Assembly: GCA_963932145.1 (NCBI GenBank)
Contig: OZ010586.1
Span: forward strand, 48,049,345-48,113,344
Direction: 5' to 3'
DNA: 64,000 nucleotides
From: Acanthosepion lycidas
Taxonomy: Eukaryota > Mollusca > Cephalopoda > Sepiida > Sepiidae
Shown here: one piece after another, positions 10,150-21,523 of the stretch
How positions within the stretch are numbered: position 1 is the first letter of the stretch
How the letters are laid out: each line of letters begins with the position of its first letter
Program-made: the position numbers and the translations under genes
Notes under the pieces: generated by a model
Told to the model about the DNA's origin: nothing
Database searches by the model: none
The model's input: the letters and a program-made list of their open reading frames with translations, nothing else

Positions 10150-10940
10150 ATTGCACCCCCCCCCCCCAAAAAAAAAAAACTGTTAAACAATCGGAACTTT
10201 TCGTACTACTTAAAATAAAACTTGATTTCTTCATTTTTTATCCTATTTTTTTCAGACATATCGCAAATAATTTGCCATCATGCATGGAATAAATGTGGTT
10301 ATAGTCCTGCTTGCTTCCCAGCGTATAACAAAAAAACAGGAAAAACAGTCCCAAAAGCCAGTTTTCGGACTTAACGTGGTTTTTGATCCGATGCTTTCTA
10401 AAGTTGCCACGCAAATTACTTATGAGAGACAAATTGTCTTGCGGGAATGTTTGGTTTAGATTATTTCGGTTAAGCGGACGAAATCTTCGACGAACTAGGT
10501 CCAAAATCGGCTTTTACCATTTAGCCAATAGTTTCTTCATTTGATTCCATCCTAAATTGGCATTCGCAGCACCCTTGATGCAAAGATTGTTTGAAGCGTT
10601 AAAAGGAAAAATTCCCGAAAAACCTCTTATTAACCCCAGCTTTACAGTAAACGTGCGAAGAATAGCGTTCATGCGTTCGCACTGGCCGTTGAATCAAGCT
10701 CTGACGCTTCATCCCTGTTTTGGTTTAATTATTAGATTTGTGAACAATACCATACTATTTGAAAGTTATTATGGCCATAGGGAATATACTGAATATCAAA
10801 AACATTGAAATAATTTAACCCCGAGCAACAACACAAGTTTTTATCGATGACATCCCTTTATTAAGAACATTCCAACACTTGTGAAGGACATACAGTAAAT
10901 AAGATGGTGGGATGTAGCTTAGTGTACCTTGGCTAGTATA
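10150..10940. other. No recognised feature
   Basis: Contains a C10-A11 run at 10157 and an 88-codon minus frame (10238-10504, begins MDLVRRRFRPLNRN) without a known domain. Confidence 0.4.
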
Positions 10941-10946
10941 CATATA

Positions 10947-11150
10947 CAGTGTAACCCGGATATAAGAGACCCGGATATAAGATAAACCCGGATATAAGAG
11001 AGATTTTATCTGGTCCCAAATTAGAGCCTGTGTTAATGTATATATCATAGACCAAACCCGGATATAAGAGAAACCCAGATATATGAGAAACCCGGATATA
11101 AGAGGCTTCTTCTCCGGTCCCGACAACTCTCTTATATCCTGGTTACACTG
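10947..11150. mobile_element. Pogo-like MITE with CCCGGATATAAGAGA ends
   Basis: Ends are CAGTGTAACCCGGATATAAG and, reversed, CAGTGTAACCAGGATATAAG, flanked by TA on both sides. CCCGGATATAAGAGA is repeated several times inside. CAGTG-type ends with a TA duplication are typical of the pogo/Tigger branch of Tc1/mariner. No coding sequence. Confidence 0.75.
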
Positions 11151-11225
11151 TATATATATATGGTTGATAGGTTTCAAAATACATTTTATTATTTGAAGCC
11201 AAGAGAACTTTCTTTCGAAGCACAA

Positions 11226-11270
11226 TCACACACACACACAGACACATACACACACACACACGCACACACA

Positions 11271-11305
<35 letters not shown>
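11226..11305. repeat. (CA)n followed by (AT)n
   Basis: CA-rich run at 11226-11270, then AT repeats to 11305. Confidence 0.95.
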
Positions 11306-11309
<4 letters not shown>

Positions 11310-11399
11310 TAATCCGGATATGAGAGACCCGGACATAAGAGAAACCCGGATATAAGAGACTTATTCTCCGGTCCCGACAACTCTCTTATATCCGGGTTA

Positions 11400-11404
<5 letters not shown>
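11306..11404. mobile_element. Pogo-like MITE, short copy
   Basis: AGTGTAATCCGGATATGAG at the left and TATCCGGGTTACACT at the right, with the same inner repeats as the copy at 10947 but about 100 bases shorter. Both flanks are (AT)n tracts. Confidence 0.75.
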
Positions 11405-11444
<40 letters not shown>

Positions 11445-11495
11445 AAAATGACATTCATGTTCAGAATTCACGCCTGCTTACAAAATGATGGTTGT

Positions 11496-11554
<59 letters not shown>
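11402..11554. repeat. (AT)n microsatellites
   Basis: Two AT tracts (11402-11442, 11498-11554) around about 55 bases of unique sequence. Confidence 0.95.
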
Positions 11555-11555
<1 letters not shown>

Positions 11556-11675
11556 CCATACATATATGATAAAAATATAGTTTTAAGGTATGCTATATTT
11601 ATGAGTTAAAATGAATAATATCATGACTATAGCATATGTAAATATAAAAGTCGACACTGAAGTCAACACCCAGTG

Positions 11676-11685
11676 ACGACAGTCT

Positions 11686-11743
<58 letters not shown>

Positions 11744-11744
11744 G
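11676..11744 (-). ncRNA. Partial hammerhead-like motif replaced by (CA)n(AT)n
   Basis: Minus strand has GAAACAGACTGTCGTC, which equals the 3' half of the motif at 50570 (GAAAC, stem III ACAG/CTGT, GTC). Upstream of it, where core and stem II should be, the sequence is (TG)n and then (AT)n. Confidence 0.3.
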
Positions 11745-11759
11745 TTTCCAGCAATTTCA

Positions 11760-12145
11760 AATAGAATTCTACATGCGCCTTTCAGACATCAATACTCACG
11801 TACAGAACTAGGCACACTTCGGATGATTTAATAAATGACGACATTTTTCCACGGCATTTCCGTTAAACCCACTTTAGACCTCGATCTTGGGTGATATTCG
11901 ATAGCGACGTGGGTGGGATAAAAAAAGAAATACTAAATAAGTGCACTAGCCATTGCAGAACCCAATGTATTGACGTTCAAATCAAATTGTCACATTGCTC
12001 TTTTTCGATTTTGACGTACGACAGTTATGACGAACTCAAGAGTATAAGTGAACTCTTCATAGATGAAATTGCTGCTTATTTCACCGAATCATTTAATCCT
12101 ACCCCATTTGCTAAGATTTGCTTAGTTTAAGCACAAAAACAAATT
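11760..12145. other. No recognised feature
   Basis: Includes a 79-codon plus frame (11891-12130) of ordinary composition but no known domain; possibly an old coding remnant. Confidence 0.35.
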
Positions 12146-12149
12146 ATTG

Positions 12150-12232
12150 AGAAGCCAGTGAGGATTGAACTCATTACTTTATGGTTGTCGCTTGTTAGAT
12201 ATTAACCCACACCGCATCTGTGCAATTAATTG
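12150..12232 (-). repeat. tRNA-derived SINE, family 1 (head)
   Basis: Minus strand: GCGGTGTGGGTTAATATC (A-box region), AATGAGTTCAATCC (B box), TCACTGGCTTC. Only the tRNA-like head is present. Confidence 0.65.
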
Positions 12233-12421
12233 CCCGATATCTATAAGAAATTAAGTGTCAGTAAGTATACCTCTATTAAATGAAAACTCTACATCAAAAA
12301 TGCCATCTTTATATCATATCTATTTATTTAGGCAATAATTAACTGATCAAGCACATTCTTTCATATTTTAAACGACAAACAACATATTTTGTAGAAATGA
12401 TACAAGTGGTTTCTCAAATAT

Positions 12422-12853
<432 letters not shown>

Positions 12854-12883
12854 TGAGGGTGTAAAAGTATTTTTGATACATCT

Positions 12884-13265
12884 TGTCTGTATGGTGGCTG
12901 AGTGGTTAGAACGTTCGCTTTCTGACCATAAGACCCGAGTTCGAATTTCGTTCAAGTCGATTTGTCTGATGTTATCGGAATGGATCAAGGTCGATCCCTG
13001 TACGCGGCACCTTTGGAAAGTGCCTGATAACCATACCACGGGTTGATGCAAGCCTTGTGAGTGAAATTTGAGCACCGTCGTTAGCTGTGCTAGCACAAAG
13101 CCTCAATTTACTGTGGCCGAGGACTTGATCGTCCTTGCCTTGTTCAAATAGTTCATCACGCTAGATAACTCGATCTCTCCCAGAAACTGTAACTAAGGTC
13201 TGCTCAACATAGTTGCAGTATAAACCATAGATGGTTTTATACTGCTGTTGAGCAAACACAAATGT
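12884..13265 (+). repeat. tRNA-derived SINE, family 2
   Basis: Head GGTGGCTGAGTGGTTAGAAC (A box of a Ser/Leu-like tRNA) and CCCGAGTTCGAATTTC (B box). A conserved-looking body follows (GGTCGATCCCTGTACGCGG, GTGCCTGATAACC). The tail holds a hairpin, GCAGTATAAACCAT/ATGGTTTTATACTGC at about 13214-13246, with flanking GCTCAAC/GTTGAGC. Confidence 0.75.
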
Positions 13266-13269
13266 GCCT

Positions 13270-14010
13270 GAGCGAGCGTCTGCAATAGGGATTGGTTTGC
13301 CGCCTTAGTAGACGGGTATTCTCGAATACAAGTGGCTAGCTATTATTATGCCCGTAATAAAATCGTAATAATCCAGGGAGATTATATAAGAAGAATAAAG
13401 TGATCAATGTGCCACTTACCCAAATAACATCATGTTAAAAGGAACAGTTTAGCTATAAGTGTGAACTTGGAAAAGTTGACACTTACAAGTCTTAGAATTT
13501 CACTGATTTTAACATCCTGTGATTACTTACGCGAAAAATTCCGCTAACGGATATCTCTCCCAATCTATTCCTCTTTCAAAAAAAATCTTAATAATTATTT
13601 TATCAACAGAATAATAGTGAACAAATGTGACGCGTTCTGTTCCGAGAAGGATCTTCTTCAGACAAATTATAGCTTTTGTTCATCAGATCTGTTTGACAAT
13701 GATAGTCAAAATTATTGGTAGTGTTCAATAAAAAGTACAGACTGCCCTAAAAGTAGCGACGGAGTTTAAGATTAACGTTAATCCGTTACCTTTAACATAC
13801 CGAGGAACCCAGAGTGAGATTTTTAGTAATCCTGCTGTAACTCTAACAACTAATTTTTTTCTTGACTTTTGTATGTGTCCCACATGAGATAAACCAAATA
13901 TATAATTAGATTTATTAAATATTCTTTCATTAAAACGTAAAAAATAAAAACACATTTCGGGTCCCGAGAAGCCGCCGCTTTGTATACTACGTTGCAAATT
14001 ATGATTATCA
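13270..14010. other. Mostly unassigned; one weak hammerhead-like motif
   Basis: At 13626-13661 the minus strand reads CTGAAGAAGATCC, TTCTC, GGAACAGAACGCGTC: core and a possible stem, but GAAAC is changed to GAAC. The rest is AT-rich with nothing recognised. The start of a piggyBac fossil follows. Confidence 0.4.
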
Positions 14011-15109
14011 ATTCTTGTCATTTTTACAGGTTTTGAACGGTGCAAAGTTTGAAAAATGTCCCGCCGACATATCTCAGATGATGACATTTGTTCGGATGCT
14101 GGATGAGTGCGATGTAAGTGACCTGGATGATTTCTTGAGCAAATGTGACGAAGAATTTATTCCACAAGGAGATGCGTCTAAAGCGGAAGACGATCTTGAA
14201 GTGAATTCTAAAGAAAGTGCCATTGCCAGCAAAAATTCTGATGGAGATTCTGATGAACAATGCAAAATCGGGAAGAAAATTCACTAGTACGGTGTCCCCG
14301 GTGACTCGCCGTCACTGTCGCCAATGTAACATTGTCAGTGGATCTCTAGGGCCAACGCCCACTACTATATCCGAACTTTTCAACATATTCTTTGCTGACC
14401 AAATTGTAGATACTATATGCAACTCCACCAATCCTGAAGCGTTACGTGTTGTTTAAGATTCCCATGCAAATGGCCCTCCGAACAGAATGATAATTTGGAT
14501 AGATGTAGATCCTGTGGAAATAATAGCGTTTTTTATTGTCTTGCTGATTGCCCAAGCTCTTCGATGTTGAAAAGAAACAGTTTCTGAAACGTGGACAACA
14601 GATGAGAACATTCGCCGTTGAGTTTTTACTGCTGTCATAGCATAGAATAGATTTGTGCACATCCTTCAGTTTATAAAGATTGATGATAAATCAACACGTG
14701 ATCAACGAAGGGAAAACGAGAACTTGCAACTATACGTGATATTTGGGATTGGTTTGTAGAAAATTGCAAGAAGCTTTTCAAACCCTTTGAAGATATTACA
14801 GCGGATGAGAAAATAGTTGCATTTCATGGCAGATGTTCTAGCTGCAGACATGAAGACGCCATATTGGTACACCTTGAACCGGATTACCTCCGTGTTGTAT
14901 GTAACTTGATGCAACCTTTTTTGGGATCTGGTATAGGTGTGACTACGGAGAATTTTTTTAGTCCGTGCCAGCTGCAGAATTTTTTTTGCAGAAGAACATT
15001 ACTATTAAAGGAACATTGCAAGCAAAAATGCCTGGCATTCCTGTAATGATGGAAACTGCAAAAGGTAGAGACCTTCTGTCATGGAAATTCTTCTTCTCAG
15101 ACGGGGTAA

Positions 15110-16093
15110 TAGTATTCAGTCACGCCCCAAAGAAAAACAAAACAGTTCGTGTAATTTCCACACAATTTCTTGATGATTCAGTATCAATATAGAATTATAT
15201 TAAATCATACTTATTATAAAACCCAGGTTGTGTGTGTGTGTCTGTTCGTTTATATATTGGATTGAATTTCCTAAATTTTTCAACCGATTTCAACAAAACT
15301 TCACAGGACTCCGTAGAATTACCTTGCAGTTGTTCTGATAGCGCCAAAAATTGGAAAAACGCAATTGTTTTTGTATGAAATCAATTTGAAAACACTATTA
15401 ACAGACATTGCTGTTGCGAGAATGAAAGGGGGACAATTCATATCGAGTTATACTTATTATAAAACCCAGGTTGTTTGTGTGTGTGTGTGTTCCTTTATAT
15501 ATGGGATTGGATTTCCTACATTTTTCAACCGATTTCAACAAAACTTCACTTTTTTTTTTTTGGCAGGTAGTGTTTCTTATTGTCTTGCACACTTTTTTCT
15601 TTATTTTTACATTCAGAATGCTTTAAAAATTCAATTTACAACACAATTGTTTATAATAAAATTCTATTCAATCGGTAGACTCATAACAATTGAAAACAAT
15701 GTTTTTGTTTGAGTTTGGGTTTGACCAATTCGTAAAAAAAATAAAAATAAAAAAAACGAAAAAAAAACAAAACAAAACTAAACAAAAAAACTAATTAAGA
15801 CATGCGTGTCCGTCAACCTTAAACAATAATCTTTGTCAATTTTATTTTTCAGTCTTTATGATGGTCGATACTTGATCTATCTCTTACTGTTACATCCCCG
15901 GGCAACGCCGGGCTCTACTGCTAGTATAATATATAATATAATAATATATAATGCAATCAATATAGTATTATATATAATATAATCAATATAGTATTATATT
16001 AAATTTTTCAGGAGTAGTCAGTTACGTCCCAAAGAAAAACAAAACAATTCATGTACTTTCCACTCAATTTCTTGACGATTCAGTATCTAATAA
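15110..16093 (+). repeat. Duplicated piggyBac segment flanking the Helitron
   Basis: CCAAAGAAAAACAAAAC with following TTTCTTGATGATTCAGTAT at about 15122-15185 is repeated at 16028-16088 (TTTCTTGACGATTCAGTAT), and TCAATATAG.ATTATATTAAAT occurs on both sides of the Helitron. The copies differ at about one base in eight, so the duplication is not a fresh target duplication. Confidence 0.75.
15209..15924 (+). mobile_element. Helitron-like element, family 2, copy A
   Basis: Starts near CTTATTATAAAACCCAGG followed by (GT)n and ends CCCCGGGCAACGCCGGG, CTCTACTG, CTAG then T: a GC hairpin, spacer and CTAG. About 255 bases at the 5' side are tandemly repeated (second CTTATTATAAAACCCAGG at 15450). No coding region. 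It lies inside the piggyBac fossil. Copy B at 55325-56112 is inverted and shows the canonical A/T insertion site. Confidence 0.8.
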
Positions 16094-16232
16094 ATGTCCC
16101 AAGAAGCCCAACATAATACTTGAATAAAACTTCGCCAAAGTCGGTGTGAACAATGCAATTGGTAAGAGAATATTTAACTTAAGATAGCCTCTGAGGGTTT
16201 TATGAACGTGCGAGATATTGCAGCCCTAAATA

Positions 16233-17567
16233 TCAGGTCATCCCATAAGTTCTGTCCTAATTTTAACTTTTTAAAATGAACGAAATTTAAAGATTATTTT
16301 ATAATGTCTAATGGAGCTGCACATTATTTTTATGTTTAGATGCATTTAAACTAATCAAATTTTATTTCAGAGAACAATAAAATTAAATTTTGTTTGCTTA
16401 AAACCCTGCTAACATGGAAGTACCCAAGAATCATTTGAGACACATAATGCTTTATGAGTTCAAGAAAGGAAACTCAGCAGCCGAAGCGGCTAGAAACATT
16501 CACTCAGTTTATGGAGAGGAATGTGTTAATGAAAGAACTTGCAGAAGATGATTTGCAAAATTCAGATGTGAAGATTTCACCCTTGAAGATGAAAATCGAA
16601 CCGGACGTCCAGTTGAGTTTGATGAAAAGTTTCTTGAAGCAGCCCTTGAAGAAAATCCTGCTTTATCAGTTGAGGAATTGGCAATGGTTCTCAGTTCAAA
16701 CCATACAACTGTTCATCGTCATCTTCAACAACTTGGAAAAGTTCCTAAACTTGGAAAATGGGTGCCTCATGAATTGTCTGAAAACAACCTCAAATCCTGA
16801 GTTGACATCTGCTCTTCTCTCCATTCTCGCCAACTTGTTTCACCTCTTTTGGATAGACTTGTGACTGGAGACGAAAAATTGATCTTTTATCGAAATGTTA
16901 AGCGTCGTAGACAGTGGCTTGGTAAAGGGGAATGACCCCAGCCACAGCCGAGAAGGGAACTTCATGGGCAAAAGGTTCTTCTTTCAATCTGGTGGGATCG
17001 CCAAGGAATAATCCACTTTGAATTCTTACTACCTAATGCAACAATTAATGCTCAAATATACTGTCATCAATTAGAGCGTTTGAACCAAGCTTTGAGGTAA
17101 AAAAGACCAGCTCTAGTGAATCGAAAAGAGGTAATGTTTCATGAGGTAAAAAAGACCAGCTCTAGTGAATCGAAAAGAGGTAATGTTTCATCAGGACAAT
17201 CCGCGATCCAACGCAGCAAGACTCACGTCACAAAAGATTGAAGAACTTGGTTGGGAGAAAATTCCTCATCCACCTTATTCCCCCGATCTTGCTCCTTCAG
17301 ACTACCATTTGTTTCGTAGCTTACAGAATAATTCGGAAGAAACAGCTTTTGTAACACAGGAAGAGGTTAAAACTGACATGTGTGAATTCTTCAAATCAAA
17401 GCCAAAAGAATTTTACAGTAATGGAATTAGTAAGCTTGTTAATAGATGGAAGGAAATCATAGATAATCAGAGAAAATACATTGTTGATTGAATCTGTAAT
17501 TAAATGTAACATTTAGTCACATGTTTTCTTTATTCATAATTCGGACAGAACTTATAGGATGATCTGA
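16233..17567 (+). mobile_element. Nearly complete mariner element
   Basis: 1,335 bp. The left end TCAGGTCATCCCATAAG and the reversed right end TCAGATCATCCTATAAG are ~28-bp inverted repeats with few mismatches, each flanked by a TA duplication (16231-16232, 17568-17569). The length is typical of mariner. It sits in the piggyBac fossil just after NVRDIAALNI, so it came later. Confidence 0.95.
16414..17491 (+). pseudogene. mariner transposase, inactivated
   Basis: ATG at 16414 opens MEVPKNHLRHIMLYEFKKGN. Two helix-turn-helix regions (ERTCRRWFAKF; NHTTVHRHLQQLGK) and the linker motif KWVPHELSE are clear. Catalytic residues: VTGDEK, FHQDNPRSN and YSPDLAPSD, with 34 residues between the second and third aspartates (DD34D). 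Breaks: TGA near 16798 and near 16935, both of a CGA-to-TGA type, and a 49-bp direct duplication (17094-17142 repeated from 17143) that shifts the frame and adds a stop. Leaving the duplication out, the span is 343 codons, the normal mariner size. A partial frame stays open from 17165 to the natural stop. Confidence 0.95.
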
Positions 17568-17936
17568 TACATTCATAATTTGGATATCAAAAATCAAAGA
17601 CTGGAACCGCAGCCTGAAAAATCGCAGATATCGTTTCCCTATTGGAGTTAGGCAAAGAACTATCAAAGCCTAACATTCTGCGCAGGGCAAGCAATCCGAA
17701 TAGTCTTCCTCTTCCTGATGTCAGTGCCATTGAAGTTTCGGGAGTATTTGTTGCAAGCAACGCTGCAGCCCAAAGTACACCATCAACATCAGGGCATCTG
17801 CAGAGCCGCAAGAGGTGAAGATGCCCCTATTGTCCTAAAAACATCGATCGGAAATTCAAAACAATCTGCTGAGAATGCAAAAGTTTTCTCTCTGAGACAC
17901 ATAGGGAGACCAGCACAACAATAACACGTGCTAAGA

Positions 17937-18340
17937 GCTGTATATATTATATTATGCCTCTTGATTCCTTTAGGGAACATAGAGCCACAACAACATCTCC
18001 CCAACGGACACGGTTCCGGGCGATCCTCTTCAGCTCGGCGCCATGTTGTGACGACCGCCTTAACTTCTGCGTCAACACTTCTGCGCCAAGTCTGTTTTGG
18101 TCGACTCACTTTTCGCTTTGGCTTCCCGGGGAAATTTCACCAGCACGTATCATACGTTCCACTTTGGAGGACTCTTTCTAGGCCATGTCGTTGTTTGAAG
18201 ATATCGTTGTGGTTTCTGTAACAAGCTAGTTTTTAAGTGAGTAGGTTGTTAGCCAACTGCAAAACTCCCATCTTGGAGGACCAGGATGTGTCATTCTTCT
18301 GGACCCTACCGTATAGATCTGTTGAGCTTGGTTGAATCTG
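17937..18340 (-). pseudogene. LINE 3' end (family D), C-terminus of the reverse transcriptase ORF
   Basis: Minus strand reads WRRSVDAEVKAVVTTW in one frame and ARNRVRWGDVVVALCS in the next, the usual end of an RTE/CR1-type LINE ORF (GRPR.TWRR..E.E, A.DR..WR..V.ALCS). At least one frameshift separates the two. A nearly identical 3' piece is at 19989-20161. The part above 18110 (GTGTCATTCTTCTGG, CCCTACCGTATAG) is less certain. Confidence 0.7.
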
Positions 18341-18344
18341 CTAA

Positions 18345-18880
18345 GAGCCAAACACGCCGTTTTCGGTGTCCTTGAAACACGAAAGCCATCCTATCACGTC
18401 AAGACGACACACCATCAGGACAGGCTAAGAACTGTAGCGATAGCAAAAGATGAATCTGTATCATTTATTTTAGGGAAATTATACAGCTGTTTTTTTTTAT
18501 ATAGTATTCAATCGGAATGTAATAATGTAAATACTTTTATGAATAAAAGTATATGGATTTTGTTTGCTATTATTACTGTTGAAATAAATAAACAAAATAT
18601 TATTGAACAAAATATGTTGAAGTATATTTTCAGAAACCCAGAAAACCTATTTTTAATAATCTATCGCAACAAACACTGAAAAAAGAAAAAAAAAAGAAAA
18701 AGGATCTCCGATGATTCCAGCTTGGTAAAAAAACGTTGACTGGCTTGGTATATTAACGGTTAATTACAAAAGATTATTAATTAATCTTGGTGCAATAATT
18801 AAAAGCATTAAATGAAAATTTAATTCAATTAATTTTGGAAAATAACGCATACTAAGTACCCGCCATTTTGAGCCTCGCAT
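18345..18880. other. No recognised feature
   Basis: AT-rich; a 115-codon plus frame (18332-18679) has no known domain. Might be the 3' flank of the piggyBac relic. Confidence 0.35.
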
Positions 18881-19290
18881 TCACGCGTTTCAGATGGTGA
18901 ATAAAATTTTCATATTCCTTCGAATTTGTCAAGCTAAGTTAAGCCGCTGGTCATAAACTATTGGATATATTTCCTCTGTCAACTGGATTTTCTATGGATA
19001 TTGGTATAAATCTCATAATGCGGTGTAAAAGACACGTTCAGCTGTAAAGATCGTATTTGAATGGACATTCCCTATTCTTTTGTGCTGTTCAATACACGTC
19101 CAATATTTTCTTCTATGCGAGTTGAACGTGGTCTTCCAGATCTTGCAAGTCATGTTCAGCGCCTGTTAGCTGAAAACGCTCTATCAAACGGCGAATCATT
19201 GATCCAGATGGTCGATTTTTCATATTAAATTCACGTTGGTATACCTTCTGCGTCAACGCAATTGGATGTTGATGTTCAAAATAAAGTTTA
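18880..19290 (-). pseudogene. Tc1/mariner-type transposase N-terminus fossil
   Basis: Minus strand from about 19262: PIALTQKVYQREFNMKNRP, then SGSMIRRLIERFQLTG (helix-turn-helix), in a shifted frame ARSGRPRSTRIEENIGRVL, then MSIQIRSLQLNVS and further down YENFIHHL. This is the paired helix-turn-helix N-terminus followed by the RSGRPR hinge. Several frameshifts and stops; no catalytic domain. Confidence 0.7.
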
Positions 19291-19609
19291 CAAGTATCAT
19301 TCGCTGTTGCGCTGTGAACTTATCGAGAATAATATGCCAGAGCTTCAACTTTCTAATAGTGAAAAAAATAATAGAAAAATATCAATAACTCAAATACTTA
19401 TTAAATATCAAAACCCCATCGCGTATTTTGGGACATACTTTTTTGTTTAATTAGACTTTAAATTTAAAAAGAAACAACAATATTTTGATAAATTTATTCC
19501 GACTTTACTGTAACGAACCAAAACTTATATAATTAAAACCACAGTAATCAAACCGCATTATGTTTTAAGGATCGGATTATTTCGAGGTTTTTTAATCAGT
19601 ATCGCCGCA

Positions 19610-20460
19610 TGCAAGGTAATAAAGCCACTAAGACACAAGGTGTGGAAGAATTAGGAACAGAAACATTAATAATGAGTGGGAAGAGGAAAGCGTAATCAGG
19701 AGGAGAGTAGATAGCGATTGACAGGTGCATTTAAAATTTTGCAGATTAAAGTTGGCTGGAAAGATGGGCCTAGAGGGAGCTCCAGAAAGCGAAAAGTGCG
19801 AGAATAGAAACTGCCAGCATAGAATTTACGGTTACATCTAGCCAGCTCAGCTGTAAAATGATGAGAACTGGATGCCAGTCTAGTACTGTGATTAAATTCA
19901 AAAACTCTAGGTACCATAGCGAAGAGCTCATCCGAACAATTACCATGAAAGAATTTAAAGAAAAGGCAGAGAAAGGCAACCTTACGGTGTATATATTATA
20001 TTATGCCTCTTGATTCCTTTAGGGAACATAGAGCCACAACAACATCTCCTCAACGGACACGGTTCCGGGCGATCCTCTTCAGCTCGGCGCCATGTTGTGA
20101 CGACCGCCTTCACTTCTGCGTCAACACTTCTGCGTCAACACTTCTGCGCCAAGTCTGTTAAGTGAAAGTGAAAAGCCGAGACGCCAGATCAGGACCAATA
20201 ATATTGCTGATTCTTCTTTAGATATTATTAAGGAGCTCAAGTTAAATAGCAGAGACATCGCACCATATGTGACAGCAATATTCTAAGCATGGACGAATAG
20301 TAGACTTATAGATATATATGATGGATTCTGAAGAGAATAATTGTCTCGCACGACAAAGTGAACCAATATTCCTAGCAGCTGATCTAGCAATGGATTCAAT
20401 ATAGTCTTTCCACTTCATGTCAACTGAGAACGTTCCACTTTGAGCCTAGTGACTAGGTGC
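19610..20460 (-). pseudogene. LINE family B fragment with another LINE tail inside
   Basis: Minus strand carries STRLASSSHHFTAELARCN and KFYAGSFYSRTFRF..LPL (19700-19900) and, above the insertion, CRARQLFSSESI and a long CR1/Jockey-like stretch (20200-20450). The 3' end near 19612 has the family tail GCCACTAAGACACAAGG. The piece at 19989-20161 is a family D LINE tail inserted between the two parts. Broken by stops and frameshifts. Confidence 0.7.
19989..20161 (-). repeat. LINE family D tail, second copy
   Basis: Shares the block from TATATTATATTATGCCTC to GCGCCAAGTCTGTT with 17941-18108, almost without change, apart from an extra CTTCTGCGTCAACA unit. It is inserted in the family B LINE. Confidence 0.85.
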
Positions 20461-20584
20461 GCCCGATAAGGCGCAACTAGTCACTTTGCTGGAGGTTAGC
20501 ATCAGCCATGTTTATGCAAGGTAGTGAGATTGCAATTTGATCATTTTAAAACACGAAAATACATGTAGTTATAAAAGGCCCAGA

Positions 20585-20800
20585 GGCACAGTAGAGTAGT
20601 GGACAGAGGCTCGGATTGAGGAATCCAGTCGAATCTATTACATTCACTTACGTGCTTATACCCGTGGGAAGGGTATTAATTCTCTTCTTCTCCCTTCAGC
20701 TATTGGTAAATAGCAGGACAGACTGGATTCTATAGCCTTGGATGGCAACTGGTCTAGGAAAAGGACAACTCTGAATTCAAAACCTGCTGAGGGTCATTTT
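20585..20800 (+). repeat. SINE family 3
   Basis: Body landmarks: AATCCAGTCGAAT, ATTACATTCACTTACGTGC, TAAATAGCAGGACAGACTGG, TATAGCCTTGGATGGCAAC. The tRNA-like head is degenerate here but clear in the copy at 53268. Confidence 0.8.
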
Positions 20801-21330
20801 GGGGACCTTGTGGTACGTAGTGCACCAGTCTCTGTATTCAGCCCTTCTAAAATGTGTGGATGGTTCTGCACGAGGCCTTCACCACTATAATCAAATCATA
20901 TGTTCTGGTATCTGGGCTGTCGATTCCTTGGAACTGAGCTGCTTGACCCCCACACGTCGAATACGATAGGAGAGTCCATTATTGTAAAAGGCCTATTTTT
21001 ATAGATTCCGTTGAGATTCCTTTTTCAGGCATTTCTATGTAAATAACCGTTAAGTTGGAAGACGAAAAATTTACGATCAATTGTCGTCATGCCAACGACA
21101 AAATGACAGAGTTTAGCGCTAAAAAATGAAATTGTGCTGTGCCACAAGAATAGTGACTGCATGGCCAGATTACCGTTTTTGGAAGTATCATCTTCCTGAT
21201 GAAGAAGTGTGACGAATATTGTAATCGGCAAACATTAAAGAGACCGTAAACGAAGATTTTCAAAACGAGGTCAACACATGAGAGTGAGAACTACAGAGAG
21301 TAACAAGAGGGGAACCTTTTTATCCTTTTA
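20800..21330. other. No recognised feature
   Basis: Continuation of the SINE tail to about 20960, then unassigned sequence. Confidence 0.35.
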
Positions 21331-21480
21331 TATGTGATGTGCCCCTTGAGGACGTGGAAGATCGTAGCTCTTCACAATTTCTTTTTCTTTGTAACTCTCT
21401 TAGGAAATTCTATCTTTTCGATATCTCTCCTAATCCTTGTTCTGCCAACCAGTTACACAAGCTTCTTCTTCTTCTTCTTC

Positions 21481-21523
<43 letters not shown>

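Larger units (their letters stand above)
14056..17924 (+). pseudogene. piggyBac transposase fossil, split by a Helitron and a mariner
   Basis: Pieces in order: acidic N-terminus (MSRRHISDDDI, then LDECDVSDLDDFLS) from 14056; TPTTISELFNIFFADQIVD at 14350-14410; DIWDWFVENCKKLFKPFED near 14738; ITADEKIVAFHGRC near 14795; VTTENFF near 14940; NITIKGTLQAKMPGIPV near 14995; KKNKTVRVISTQFLDDS near 15130. After the Helitron: PKKPNIILE and NVRDIAALNI (to 16232). After the mariner: WISKIKDWNRSLKNRRYRF (17578), LGKELSKPNILRRA (17650) and a C-terminal Cys motif CPYCPKNIDRKFK (near 17821). Net of insertions it is about 1.73 kb, close to the usual ~580 codons. It has many stops and frame changes. I could not identify its terminal repeats. 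Confidence 0.85.

Noticed and set aside
12890-12960. Genuine tRNA gene
   Set aside because: A and B boxes are present but the cloverleaf is not complete and a SINE body follows; the same holds for the other tRNA-like heads.
13725-14284. Minus-strand frames of 120 and 86 codons
   Set aside because: Shadows of the plus-strand piggyBac N-terminus and its leader.
21185-21225. CTGATGAAGAAGTGTGACGAAT as a hammerhead
   Set aside because: The core heptamer is present but no stem II and no GAAAC at the right place; chance match.
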